The translations under genes and the position numbers were made by a program. Positions 1 to 9,400 of a stretch of 52,352 nt of DNA are shown here, piece after piece. Source of the stretch: an uncultured Selenomonadales bacterium (GTDB taxonomy: Bacteria > Bacillota > Negativicutes > Selenomonadales > Selenomonadaceae); the NCBI GenBank assembly GCA_937877565.1, contig CALFJB010000009.1, positions 1 through 52,352 of the forward strand, given 5' to 3'. A model generated the notes under the pieces. The model did no database searches and had not been told where the DNA came from. It saw nothing but the letters and a program-made list of their open reading frames with translations. Each line of letters opens with the position of its first letter. The first letter of the stretch is position 1.

Positions 1-310
1 TATCGTGCCGCGTTAAATCTTCGCCTTCCTTGCCTACAACCTGCCCTAACCATTTTTGCAAGCGCGGGTCGCTTACGTTGTCATTGTAAATCCAATTTTC
101 ATTGCCGGTATTATACGGCGGGTCAATGTAAATGCACTTGATTTTATTTTCATAGCGCGGCAACAAAGATTTAAGCGCAATTAAATTATCGCCGTGAATT
201 ATAGAATTTTCACTGTTGCCGACTGAAAATTTTTTATCTAGGAAATGGTAAGCAACTTTCTGATGATAGGTAACGACTTTATCTTTGCCGAGCCAACTAA
301 GATTGGGCAT
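1..310 (-). CDS. DNA adenine methyltransferase, type III Mod-like (N-terminal part, cut by window edge)
   Basis: Only the first 103 codons are in the window; the gene runs off base 1. The ATG at 310 follows a GGAGGTG ribosome site. The translation contains HGDNLIALKSL and then IYIDPPYNTG, the catalytic DPPY motif of beta-class N6-adenine methyltransferases, followed by a stretch (NDNVSDPRLQKWL) typical of the Mod subunit of type III restriction systems. It would transfer methyl groups from S-adenosylmethionine to adenine. The restriction (Res) partner, if there is one, lies outside the window, so a solitary methylase is also possible. It sits 16 bases downstream of the PIN-linked small gene and may share its transcript, forming a small defence cluster at this edge. 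Confidence 0.85.
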   Translation of the reverse strand, partial: MPNLSWLGKDKVVTYHQKVAYHFLDKKFSVGNSENSIIHGDNLIALKSLLPRYENKIKCIYIDPPYNTGNENWIYNDNVSDPRLQKWLGQVVGKEGEDLTRHD

Positions 311-326
311 TTGAACACCTCCGCAA

Positions 327-539
327 TTATGATTTTAAATTTTTAGCGTATTCAGTGGCTTTTCTGCTCAATTCACGAACAGAAATATTTTGATTCAAAT
401 TTTCTTCGCGCCACTTTGTGTAGTCAAAATTTTCACGGCTTATCAATGAAATAAATCTTTCGGCGTCAACCGTTCCGAGTTTTTCATTCAAAATTTTCAT
501 TCCGGCTAATCTGATTGAGTTGTCAGTTTCAGTAAACAT
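327..539 (-). CDS. Small protein paired with PIN toxin (candidate antitoxin)
   Basis: A 70-residue, charged, probably helical protein with no Cys and no membrane segment. I do not recognise a named family. Its ATG directly abuts the TGA of the PIN-domain gene, which strongly suggests translational coupling. Two-gene coupling with a PIN protein is the usual layout of VapBC-type toxin-antitoxin modules, so an antitoxin role is inferred. The order is reversed relative to the classical arrangement: the PIN gene comes first. The C-terminal half (ISVRELSRKATEYAKNLKS) could be a toxin-wrapping helix, but no ribbon-helix-helix or AbrB-like DNA-binding motif is evident. Confidence 0.6.
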   Translation of the reverse strand: MFTETDNSIRLAGMKILNEKLGTVDAERFISLISRENFDYTKWREENLNQNISVRELSRKATEYAKNLKS

Positions 540-971
540 TCATTCAACCTCCTGCAAAAAATTTATCGGACTTACAATTTTAATTGCGTCAACAGGCGTA
601 TTCAATAATTTTTTATCGACGGTAATAAAATAATCGCAGTTTGCAAAAATCGCGCAGGCAATGTGCAAGGCGTCATAAGTTTTAAAATTTTTTTCTGCTT
701 GCAATTTTTCGGCAGTCAAAATAATTTCTTCGTTTTCTTCAGAAATATTTTCTTTCGCAATGAACCGCCAATTTGAAATTTGAAATTTTTTATCGTCGTA
801 AGGATTATTTTTATTTTCGTAGTCCAAAATGTAAGACCAAACTAAATTGTAAACGCCGCGCTTAATTTGATTCTGAATGTGCAACTTTGCAATAGTTTCA
901 AGGTGAATTTTTATTTGCGTTTGGTCGTCAAAAGGGCGATTGTAGCAACAATTATCCAAATAAATTTTCAT
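540..971 (-). CDS. PIN-domain ribonuclease-like toxin (VapC-like)
   Basis: A 143-residue protein that starts MKIYLDNCCYNRPFD, the first acidic strand of a PIN domain. It continues to YDALHIACAIFANCDYFITVDKKLL, which matches the conserved Asp-x3-Ala and terminal TxD segments of PIN nucleases. These acidic residues would chelate Mg or Mn for RNA cleavage. The ribosome site GGAGGTG precedes the ATG at 971. The gene lies 23 bases after sbcC on the same strand and ends exactly where the small partner begins. The fold is confidently PIN; the toxin role is inferred from the coupled partner. The Asp-Asn-Cys-Cys start differs from ordinary VapC, so it may belong to a separate PIN subfamily. Confidence 0.75.
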   Translation of the reverse strand: MKIYLDNCCYNRPFDDQTQIKIHLETIAKLHIQNQIKRGVYNLVWSYILDYENKNNPYDDKKFQISNWRFIAKENISEENEEIILTAEKLQAEKNFKTYDALHIACAIFANCDYFITVDKKLLNTPVDAIKIVSPINFLQEVE

Positions 972-994
972 TGAATTTGAACACCTCCAAAAAT

Positions 995-3637
995 TTATCG
1001 TGCGAAATAGGCGGTACTGCCGGTTTTCGTTTTAACAACTTCCAAACGCACGGGGACGCGGCGTTTTAATTCGTCAACGTGGGAAATAATCCCTACGAGC
1101 CGCCCGCCAACTTGTAAATCTGTCAGCGCGTTCATTGCAACATCAAGCGTTTCGCCGTCCAAACTGCCGAAGCCTTCATCAATGAAAATCGTATCGAGTT
1201 TTATACCGCCCGCCGTATTTTTGACGACCGCCGCCAATCCCAACGCCAAACTCAATGACGCCAAAAAACTTTCGCCGCCGCTCAAAGTTTCGACGGGGCG
1301 AGCCGTGCCGGTGTAGGCGTCCAAAATTTCCAAGTCCAGCCCTTCAAGTTTTTTTCTGGAGAGGGCATTTTTTTCATTGCGGAAACGATAACGCCCGCCG
1401 CTCATACGTTCAAGGCGTTCATTTGCCTCAAAAATAATATCGCTGAAAATGGCGCGCAGGTAGTAGCGTTGGAAAGTGATTTTCGATTTTTCGCCGTTGG
1501 CAACGTCAGAAAGTTTTTTCAGAATCTGATAATTTTTTTCTGAAGTTTTAATTTCGGCGTCAAGATTTTCAAGTTTTGCGGAAATATCCTGCAAGCGTTT
1601 CAAATTATTTTCAAGCGTGGCAAATTCGGCAACTGCGGCGGTATGTGAATCCTGCGCGAAATTTTTTTTATTTTGCAGTTCAGAAATATTTGGCGGGATT
1701 TTATCTTCAACTTTTTTAACGGCATCATTGTAGGATTTTTCGGCGGCTTGTACTTTGCCCGCGTATTCAGAATTTTGCTTTTCGAGGTTATGAAAATTTT
1801 CTTCGGCAAGTTTCCACGCGCTATCAAGTTTTTGCTTTTCAGTTTGAAGTGATTTTAAATCTGCGTCAATTTTTTTAATGTCAGATAAAAATTCGGCGGG
1901 AATTTGAGATTTTTTTTCTTCGACGATACCGCGCAAATTTTCGGCGGTACGCATTTTATTATCAGCGTCAACTTTGGCTTTTTGCACCTGTTCGATAACG
2001 CCCTTTGTAAAATCTTCGCCCTTAGCGATTCTTTCACGGCAAATTTTCAGATTTTCGGCGTTTTGCTTAGTTTCATTGTAAAAAGTTTCAGCGGCTGAAA
2101 TTTCCATAACGTCCACAAATTTTTCAAGTAAATTTTTCTGCGCGTTAATTTTTTCCTCAATGGAAGTTATGGCGCGTTTGGCGGCGTCCAGTTCGATTTG
2201 CTTTTTGTTCAAAATATTTTCGGCGCGTTCAATTTCTTCATCAGTTGGAATAATTTCATCAGTTACGGCAAGTTTTGGGTGGTGAATGGAGCCGCAAACG
2301 GGGCAAGGTTCGCCGTCGTGTAAATCTTGAGCCAACATTGCGGCGGTACAAAGTTTTTGCAAAAGTTGCAAGCGTTTCAAATTATTTTGCGCGGCGTCGA
2401 AATTTTTATTGGCAACTTCCAAACGTTTCTGCGCGGCTACTGATTCTTTTTTTAGGCGTTCAATTTCGGCTAAACATTTTGCGCGGTCTTTGGCGTCTTT
2501 AAGTTTTTGCGTAGCTTTTACAAAATTTGCGTCGGCGTCCTGCAATTTGGCGGCTTGATTTTTTAAATCTGTAAGTGTATCTTCACATTTCTTTTGCTGA
2601 ATTTCCAACTTGTTCAAGGATTTTTGCGCGGCAGTTTCAGCGTCCTTAGCCTTTGCAAATTCTTTTTCTTTAGTTTCAAGTTCAGAAATTGCGGCGGCGA
2701 TTTTATTTAATTCGGCGATTTTATTTTTGAGGTCGTCGCGCAGGTTTTCTTCAGATTTTCGCTTTTCGTATTCGGTACTTGCAATTTTTAAATCGGCAGA
2801 AATTTTTTCAAGTGCAATTTTAGAATCTGACAAAATTTTTTTAGCGGCGTTAAGGTTTTCAAAGTCTTTATTAAGAATTTCGGCAGCGGTTAAATCTTTG
2901 GCGGCTTTATCCAAATTTACTTTAAGCGCGGCAACTTTATTTTTGGAGGCGTTAAGATTTCCTGCAAAATTTTCAAGCAGTACAGGCAAATTTATTTCTT
3001 CGTCGGTAACGTTGCAAATTTGGCGGGCGTCATTTTTCAAATTGTTTTGTTGAGCGTCAAGGTCGTTGCAAATTTTTTCGGCGTTTTTAGATTTATCTTT
3101 CAAGTGATTTTCAATCAGCGCGTAAAAATTGGCGTCGAAAATCATATTTAAAACTTCGCCGCGTTCCTTTGAATTTGCAAGCAAAAATTTTTTGAAACTG
3201 CCCTGCGGCAAAAGTATAACCTGCCGAAATTGTTCAATCTTAAAACCAATAATTTCTTGTACAATTTTATTAACTTTTTGTGCGCCGCTGTCCAGTAAAA
3301 TATTATTGCGGTAAATTTCGGCGGAAGTGTCAGCGTCGTCAGTTTTCAAGCCGCGCCGAATTTTATAAATTTTTTCGCCCAATGCAAAAGTAAATTCAAC
3401 TTCAGTTTTGATATTTGCCGACGCCTGTTCGGAGCGTAACATTTTTGCATTTCTTTCGCCGCCGGAGCTGTTGCCGTAAAGTGCGTAACACATAGCATCA
3501 AGAATTGAAGTTTTGCCCGCGCCGGTTGCGCCGTGTATCAGAAAAAAATTTTCGCCGTCTAAGCCTTTTTCAAAATTTAATTCAACGGTTTTTGCAAACG
3601 GTTCAAACGCCGTCATTTTTAAATTTATTGGTTTCAT
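995..3637 (-). CDS. sbcC: SbcC/Rad50-type exonuclease subunit, SMC-like ATPase
   Basis: An 880-residue ATPase of double-strand-break processing. The Walker A motif GATGAGKT is at residues 36-43. Long heptad-rich coiled coils follow, broken near residue 445 by a CPVCG zinc hook that would join two molecules. The coils return to the LSGGESF signature near 782 and the Walker B FIDEGFGSLD near 818. It is shorter than the roughly 1,050-residue Escherichia coli protein, mainly in the coils. The nuclease partner SbcD is normally encoded just upstream, but here the upstream neighbour is divergent rpmB and no sbcD is in the window. ATG at 3637 follows GGAGGAA. The complex would open hairpins and protein-blocked DNA ends. 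Confidence 0.93.
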   Translation of the reverse strand: MKPINLKMTAFEPFAKTVELNFEKGLDGENFFLIHGATGAGKTSILDAMCYALYGNSSGGERNAKMLRSEQASANIKTEVEFTFALGEKIYKIRRGLKTDDADTSAEIYRNNILLDSGAQKVNKIVQEIIGFKIEQFRQVILLPQGSFKKFLLANSKERGEVLNMIFDANFYALIENHLKDKSKNAEKICNDLDAQQNNLKNDARQICNVTDEEINLPVLLENFAGNLNASKNKVAALKVNLDKAAKDLTAAEILNKDFENLNAAKKILSDSKIALEKISADLKIASTEYEKRKSEENLRDDLKNKIAELNKIAAAISELETKEKEFAKAKDAETAAQKSLNKLEIQQKKCEDTLTDLKNQAAKLQDADANFVKATQKLKDAKDRAKCLAEIERLKKESVAAQKRLEVANKNFDAAQNNLKRLQLLQKLCTAAMLAQDLHDGEPCPVCGSIHHPKLAVTDEIIPTDEEIERAENILNKKQIELDAAKRAITSIEEKINAQKNLLEKFVDVMEISAAETFYNETKQNAENLKICRERIAKGEDFTKGVIEQVQKAKVDADNKMRTAENLRGIVEEKKSQIPAEFLSDIKKIDADLKSLQTEKQKLDSAWKLAEENFHNLEKQNSEYAGKVQAAEKSYNDAVKKVEDKIPPNISELQNKKNFAQDSHTAAVAEFATLENNLKRLQDISAKLENLDAEIKTSEKNYQILKKLSDVANGEKSKITFQRYYLRAIFSDIIFEANERLERMSGGRYRFRNEKNALSRKKLEGLDLEILDAYTGTARPVETLSGGESFLASLSLALGLAAVVKNTAGGIKLDTIFIDEGFGSLDGETLDVAMNALTDLQVGGRLVGIISHVDELKRRVPVRLEVVKTKTGSTAYFAR

Positions 3638-3663
3638 TTTTATTCCTCCAATGAAAAAAATAT

Positions 3664-3692
3664 TTGCACGTTCAAAAAAGCTGTGCTATAAT
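3664..3692 (+). promoter_or_regulatory. Promoter of rpmB
   Basis: A -35 box TTGCAC (3664-3669), 17-base spacer and perfect TATAAT (3687-3692), with a TGC in front that makes it an extended -10. It ends 32 bases before the rpmB start, and the ribosome site AAAGGAGTG is at 3708-3716. Confidence 0.85.
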
Positions 3693-3724
3693 ACGCGCGT
3701 TACTTTGAAAGGAGTGAAATTTTT

Positions 3725-3916
3725 ATGTCCGCTTATTGCGAGATTTGTCATAAAGGTACTATGTCAGGAATGAACGTCAGCCACTCACATCTGAAAACCA
3801 AACGTAAATGGAAACCGAATATTCAACGCGTTCGCGCAGTTGTTGACGGCGAAATTAAACGCGTCAATGTTTGCACTCGTTGCCTTCGTACCGGAAAAGT
3901 TCAACGCGCTATTTGA
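3725..3916 (+). CDS. rpmB: 50S ribosomal protein L28
   Basis: A 63-residue basic protein of the large ribosomal subunit. It has the zinc-binding (C+) form, with one pair CEIC near the N-terminus and a second CTRC near residue 50. The conserved GMNVSHSHLKTKRKWKPN block matches L28. Length and residues are normal. It is a single-gene unit with its own extended -10 promoter and a strong terminator 20 bases downstream, as is often seen for rpmB. The overlapping upstream reading frame in another phase is not a gene. Confidence 0.98.
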   Translation: MSAYCEICHKGTMSGMNVSHSHLKTKRKWKPNIQRVRAVVDGEIKRVNVCTRCLRTGKVQRAI

Positions 3917-3935
3917 TTGTTGATGGCTAAAAAAA

Positions 3936-3968
3936 GCCTCGCTCAAAAAAATTGGGCGAGGTTTTTTT
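3936..3968. terminator. Bidirectional terminator between rpmB and the DUF4127 gene
   Basis: Stem CCTCGCTCA / TGGGCGAGG (one wobble pair) with a short A-rich loop and T-runs on both strands. It serves the convergent genes rpmB (plus) and the DUF4127 gene (minus), whose stop codon sits inside it. Confidence 0.85.
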
Positions 3969-5565
3969 ATTGGAAAAAAATTTCAGATTCAAACATTCTG
4001 TTCCAAGGAAATTGAACGCGCAACTTACTTTTTATTCGGACTTCCGGTAAATTATCTTCCACAAAATTTGTCAAAAGTTGCTCACACAATTCGGCGGCTT
4101 CATATTTTTTATCTTCCAACAAATTGTAGTAGCCGTAACCGTTCATCCATCTTAAACGCGCCGAAACGTTGTTTCTAATATTCGCCTGATAAGCCCAGTC
4201 GTCAAGATAACGCGCGAATAAAATTTGGTTTTTGTCTTCCTTGCTCATTCGACGCGCCAAAATTCCTGTTGAAAGTGCAAAGCCCGCTGAATTTGTGGCA
4301 GTGTTCCAGCCCGCGTAGGAATTTAATTTAAAAAGCAATTTTCGATTTTTAAATTGCTCCATTAAAGCGTTGTCCGCGCCGTTAGCAAAAGTAACATCGG
4401 CAACTGAAACAGGTTTTCCGGCGTTTAAATAGTTTTGCACGCTGTTTACAAATTGGGGAGTACCACGCCGCGCAGTTGCAGTATTTATCGCGTTCATTGC
4501 CTCATAAGTTTTGCCTTCAACGTCGGTATTTATCGCCAAAATAAAATCTGCGTCGTTAGCGTCATAAACACGATTTGCGCCCAGTGCCATAAATTCAGCG
4601 TTAATTGAAGTGTCAATCGTTTCATCTGAATACGATGGAATAGTTTTACCACCTGCACCCAAATTGTACGAAACAAAAACCGAAGTTTTATTTTTGGCAC
4701 GGTCGTTAATTGCGCGTGTCAAAAGTAGCAATCCCATTTCATCAATACCGGCGGTCGTCTGATATTTATCTTTGGTAATTGCCGCGCCGTACTTTGTCAA
4801 GTTTCGCCCTTCCATATGAGTTTGAGAATAAGGCGCGTTGTCGTCCCTGCCGAGTAAAAGGCAGTTGAAAATTTTTTCGCCCGCCATATCGATAAGCTTT
4901 TCATTAGCCTCAAAATTTTTTTCGCGGCGATCCTTCCAATCGCTCCAAGCTCGCGCAGGAATTAATTTTTGCAGAAATACAATTTCTTTATTTTCGCGCG
5001 GCGTCAAGCCTTCAATTTCGTGCTTATCAATTAAAGCAGTGTAACGAAAAATATTTGCGCCGTAATTTCTGTAATAATCCGGTTCTTCGTAACCTGACGC
5101 TAAACCATTGCGCGGCGTCCTCATTACCGAGCCAAAAACATAAATTGGCAACTTTTTATGTTTCTTGCGAAAATCCCGGAAAAGTTCGGCACGTTCCAAA
5201 ATAACTTGCTTATCGTATTGATGTTTACGCGAAGAAACTAAACTGCCGTACAGCATAGAATCCGCCGAAATTACAGCGGCTTTTATATCTTTTTTGGTAT
5301 TTTGTTCAAGCCATTCCCACAATCTGTCAGGATTGCCCAAATCGTCACGGCTGCCCATAATTTCTTTTGGCGGTACAATGACTTGATAACCCGCCTTTTC
5401 GATAATTTCAATAGTTTGATTGTAAACAATCGGGCGGTTATCGTGCGGAATGTACAAAATTTTTTCCGGCTCAATTTTTTTACGTTTTGCATTGGCGTCC
5501 GGCGTCGCTGTAAAAATTCCAATAAAACTAAGTGCCACGCCCAAAAATTTTAACGCCTTCTTCAA
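3967..5565 (-). CDS. Exported DUF4127-family protein
   Basis: About 532 residues. I place the start at the TTG at 5565 rather than at the longer upstream frame, because AAGGGAGGAA lies just ahead and the product then begins with a clear Sec signal peptide: KKALKFLG, a hydrophobic core, then ANA before KRKK. The mature part opens with ILYIPHDNRP and has VISADSMLYGSLVSSRKH, both typical of DUF4127 proteins. Their biochemical function is not established. It is expected outside the cytoplasmic membrane. It is the last gene of the minus-strand block and is separated from the DUF2225 gene by a heptad-repeat spacer. Confidence 0.85.
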   Translation of the reverse strand: MKKALKFLGVALSFIGIFTATPDANAKRKKIEPEKILYIPHDNRPIVYNQTIEIIEKAGYQVIVPPKEIMGSRDDLGNPDRLWEWLEQNTKKDIKAAVISADSMLYGSLVSSRKHQYDKQVILERAELFRDFRKKHKKLPIYVFGSVMRTPRNGLASGYEEPDYYRNYGANIFRYTALIDKHEIEGLTPRENKEIVFLQKLIPARAWSDWKDRREKNFEANEKLIDMAGEKIFNCLLLGRDDNAPYSQTHMEGRNLTKYGAAITKDKYQTTAGIDEMGLLLLTRAINDRAKNKTSVFVSYNLGAGGKTIPSYSDETIDTSINAEFMALGANRVYDANDADFILAINTDVEGKTYEAMNAINTATARRGTPQFVNSVQNYLNAGKPVSVADVTFANGADNALMEQFKNRKLLFKLNSYAGWNTATNSAGFALSTGILARRMSKEDKNQILFARYLDDWAYQANIRNNVSARLRWMNGYGYYNLLEDKKYEAAELCEQLLTNFVEDNLPEVRIKSKLRVQFPWNRMFESEIFFQ

Positions 5566-5597
5566 AAAAATTCCTCCCTTCGGTCGAAATTCAAAGA

Positions 5598-5668
5598 CTA
5601 GCGACAAAAGACTAGAGGCTAAAGTTTTAAATCCTTAGCCTTTAGTCTTTCGCCTTTAGCCTCTACTT
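5598..5668. repeat. Spacer with 7-base periodic arms forming a hairpin
   Basis: Left arm units resemble AAGACTA, GCGACAA, AAGACTA, GAGGCTA. Right arm units resemble CTTAGCC, TTTAGTC, TTTCGCC, TTTAGCC. GAGGCTAAAG at 5615-5624 is the reverse complement of CTTTAGCCTC at 5654-5663. The right arm runs into the 3' end of the DUF2225 gene. One of five such spacers in the window. Confidence 0.6.
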
Positions 5669-6358
5669 TTTAGCGGCTTTTTTCTTATCTGCGCGAATAT
5701 CGCCCCACAAGTCACGAGCTTTATCAAAAACTTTTGGCTCACGGTTGCGAATTTCTTGATCGCTGATAATTCTGGAAAGATATTGAGTACACTTTTCAAT
5801 ATTTCCGAGCCGGTAATAAATTGCGCCAATCAAATAAATTGCCGCCATATCAGACAAGCCGCCAATAGGATAACGCTCCTTTGCAAGCGATTCATCAAAT
5901 TGTTCAGCCGCTAACGCCAAATATTTATTTTCTTCGTCGATGTAGTCCGGCAATTCACGATACAGCCACGCCACATTTAAATTATACGAGCCCTTTTTAG
6001 AAGCGGGACCGTTGATAATGTCAAGGTACACCAACGCCATAATAAAAGAGCCGACGGCGTCCGGCAATGTTCGCACTTCGCTAAATTCAATTTCTAAATC
6101 TTTGTGTTTGAGAAACTCCCGCAATTTTTCACGGTGTTTATTTGGCATTGGCGAAGTAAAAGTAGTTTCGTCCGCCGCAAAGCCGCAATGTTCGCAAATC
6201 CAAATTCTGTAAAAATATGGATTAAAGCCCTTGTAGTGAACGCATAAATCTTCATCGCGTTTTTCAACTACAAGCCGCGACCGCGTTTTTATTACTCGTG
6301 TTTCTTGTCCGCAAATTGGGCAGGTTTTTTCAACTACAAAACTGTTATCTGCTGCCAA
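5663..6358 (-). CDS. DUF2225 domain protein with zinc ribbon
   Basis: A 231-residue cytoplasmic protein. CPICG near residue 13 and CEHCG near residue 55 form a split zinc ribbon. The rest is helical, including an AAIYLIGAIYYRLGNIEKC stretch resembling a tetratricopeptide repeat. This combination is typical of DUF2225 proteins, whose role is unknown. The start is the TTG at 6358, behind AAAGGAGC. It lies between the amylase fusion and the DUF4127 gene but has no obvious link to glycogen. Confident on family, silent on function. Confidence 0.85.
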   Translation of the reverse strand: MAADNSFVVEKTCPICGQETRVIKTRSRLVVEKRDEDLCVHYKGFNPYFYRIWICEHCGFAADETTFTSPMPNKHREKLREFLKHKDLEIEFSEVRTLPDAVGSFIMALVYLDIINGPASKKGSYNLNVAWLYRELPDYIDEENKYLALAAEQFDESLAKERYPIGGLSDMAAIYLIGAIYYRLGNIEKCTQYLSRIISDQEIRNREPKVFDKARDLWGDIRADKKKAAKK

Positions 6359-6380
6359 CGTCCGCGCTCCTTTCGTTTCA

Positions 6381-6456
6381 GGGGTTAGTGGTTAGGCTAA
6401 AGGGGTTAGGGAAAAAATTCCTAATCGCTAACAGCTAACCCCTAACCGCTATTATC
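6381..6456. repeat. Spacer with 7-base periodic inverted arms
   Basis: Left arm repeats GGTTAGN units (6381-6411). Right arm repeats CTAATCG, CTAACAG, CTAACCC, CTAACCG (6421-6448). The arms are complementary, so a transcript of the minus strand would fold into a long hairpin between the amylase fusion and the DUF2225 gene. It may act as a terminator or as an mRNA-processing element. Confidence 0.65.
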
Positions 6457-9400
6457 TAAGATATTTGTTGCACAACGCCTTCAACTTGCCGGCTTCTGCC
6501 TCCAACTGATAATCCGGCTTAAGTTGCCACGCCCAGTTTGTGCCAACAGTGCCGGGCGTATTCATTCTACTGCGGCTGTCAAGTTTCAACACGTCTTGCA
6601 TTGGAATAATCGCAAAACGCGAATCAGAGGCGTAAGCAAATTCAATCAATTTTTGGCAAACGTCATCAGGACGGCGGGCATCTGCACCGAGTAACGCCGC
6701 AATGGTGGGCTTGCTCAAATTGTCCACATCTTCCATAAACCAGCCAACAGTTGTATTGTTATCGTGCGTGCCGGTGTACGTCAAAGAATTTTCCGGCGCA
6801 ACAAAGCCAATTCGCCCATCTTCGTTAAAATGCAATTCAAAATGTAAAATCTTCATACCGGGAAAACCGCAATCTTGACGCAGTTGCTCAACTTCATCAG
6901 TGATAACGCCCAAATCTTCGGCTACAATTTGCGCCGCGTCGCCAAATTCTTTTTTGATAACGTCAAAGAAAGGTTTACCGGGTCCTTTAATCCATTCGCC
7001 GTCAATGGCAGTTTCCGCGTCGCCGTCAACCGACCAATAAGCCTCAAAGCCTCTGAAATGATCAATTCGCACAATGTCAACAAGATTGTAAAGTTTCTTA
7101 AAGCGCAACTTCCACCAACGATAATTTTCTTCCTTCATTGCGTCCCAATCGTATTGAGGATTTCCCCAAAGTTGACCTGTCGCACTGAAATAATCCGGCG
7201 GTACTCCTGCAACTTTTTCAGGTCTGCCCGTCTCAAGCAGTTGGAAAAGTTTTGGATTAGCCCAAACGTCCGCGCTGTCCGCAGATACGAAAATTGGCAT
7301 ATCGCCGAAAATTTGAATACCGCGTTCATTTGCGTAAGCGTGCAATTTCTGCCACTGTACACTGAAAATATATTGTTCAAATTCAACGTACAAAATTTCA
7401 TCAGCTAAATCTTTACGCAATTTTTCAAGCGTTTCTGCGTCGCGGTTTTTAATTTTTTCGTCCCATTCAATCCAGTAAGAATTGTTATTTTTAATTTTCA
7501 ACGCGGCGAAAAGTGCATAATCTTCAAGCCAGTAAGATTCATCAGCGCGGAACTTTTCAAAGAACGCCTTCAAATTTTCATCTGTTGAAAGTTTAGCCTT
7601 GAAATTGATAAACGCTTTTTTGAGTAAGGCAGATTTAAAGCTCCACACGCGCTCAAATTCGACTGTAGACGCCTTGAACGGCTTCGAGGGTACTTTTATA
7701 TCATCTTCGCTTAAAAAGCCCCTAGAAACCAAATCTGCGGGCGATATGAGCATTGGGTTACCTGCAAACGCGGAGGGCGATTGATACGGCGAATAACCGA
7801 AACCAACAGGATTAAGCGGCAACATTTGCCAAATACTTTGTCCCGCCGCTTTAAGGTAGTCGATAAATTCAAACGCCTCTTTGCCCAAATCGCCAATACC
7901 GAATTTTGAAGGCAAGCTCGTTGGATGCAATAAAATTCCTGCGCGACGATCATAATTTTTTTTCTGCGGCACGTGATGAAGTAAAACGCCTTCCAACGGT
8001 TGCAATTTAAAAGCAACTCTGCCGCGTGTAACGGGATAATGTTTTTGCACGTTCGCCGGTTCAAAGGCGTCAACAAATACGCCGCCCGCAAAATCGCTAA
8101 CGTCAAATGAAACGTCTTTAACTTCGTCAGTTGAACGGTTAAACGCCACCAAGAAAGCGTCGTTTTGCGCGTCATTGTCGAAAACGTCACGACCGTTGCG
8201 AATAACTCTTGCGTAGGCAAAAATATCGCCGTAACAAGGCAACGGTAAAAATTCGCCCGTCTGCAAAACTAAATTCTTGTTGCGAATTTGAATATATTTT
8301 TTGTACGTTTCAAGTAAATCTTTGTCGCCGTTTTCCCAATCATAAGGGCGGCGATTAGTCGGGTCTTTGAAACCTTGCATACCAATTTCATCGCCGTAAT
8401 AAATGCACGGGACGCCGGGATAAGTCATTTGCCACAACGCCGCCATTTTCAAACGCGCTTTACCAAGTTTTTCATGTTCTTCATCAAGTTTAAATTTCGC
8501 CTGTTCAATCGCCGGCATTTTGTCATAATACGGAGCTTCGCCAAAAATCGTAACGGGGCGCATAATGTCATGACTTGAAATTAAATTCATCATAACATAG
8601 AAATTTTCTTTCGGATAATTTTCGCGCAGACTTTCCATTCGTTTCATACAAATATCGCCGTCAATGTGTCCCAAAATAAAATTGAACAAATGTTCGCGCC
8701 ACGGATAATTCATCGCAGAATCCATTTCATAACCGCACAAATATTGACGCTGTACGCCGTAAGCAATTTTATTTGAGGCGTCTTCCCAAACTTCGCCAAT
8801 CATAATTGCATCGGGATTCGCCTTTTTCAATTCAGCAAAAAACAACTGCGAAAATTCGGCGGGCAATTCGTCAATGACATCAAGACGCCAGCCGGAAATT
8901 CCTTCGCGTACCCAATGCTTTAAAACGCTGTCATTGTCTCTAATTATAAAATCCATATATGACGGCGTAATTTCTCTAACATTCGGCAACGTCGGGAAAT
9001 TCCACCAACTTTCATAATCAGTTGGATAATTTCTGAAACTGTACCATTCAAAGTAAGGCGAATCTTTGGACTGAAACGCGCCAACAGAATCATATTGCCC
9101 GTTGCGATTGAAATAAATGCTGTTACTGCCGGTGTGACTGAAAACGCCGTCAATAATTATCGCAATTCCTTTGGAGCGTGCAACGTCTATCAAATGTTTA
9201 AAATCTTCGTTCGTTCCCAAAATCGGATCAATCTTGTGATAATTGCCGGTGTCGTAATGGTGGTTACTTTCAGATTCAAAAACGGGATTGAAATAAATTG
9301 TAGAAATTCCCAACTCTTTGAGGTAGTCAAGTTTTTCTTCGACGCCGCGCAGGTTGCCGCCGTAAAAATCGTAAGCCACAATATCATTTGTATCAACGTC

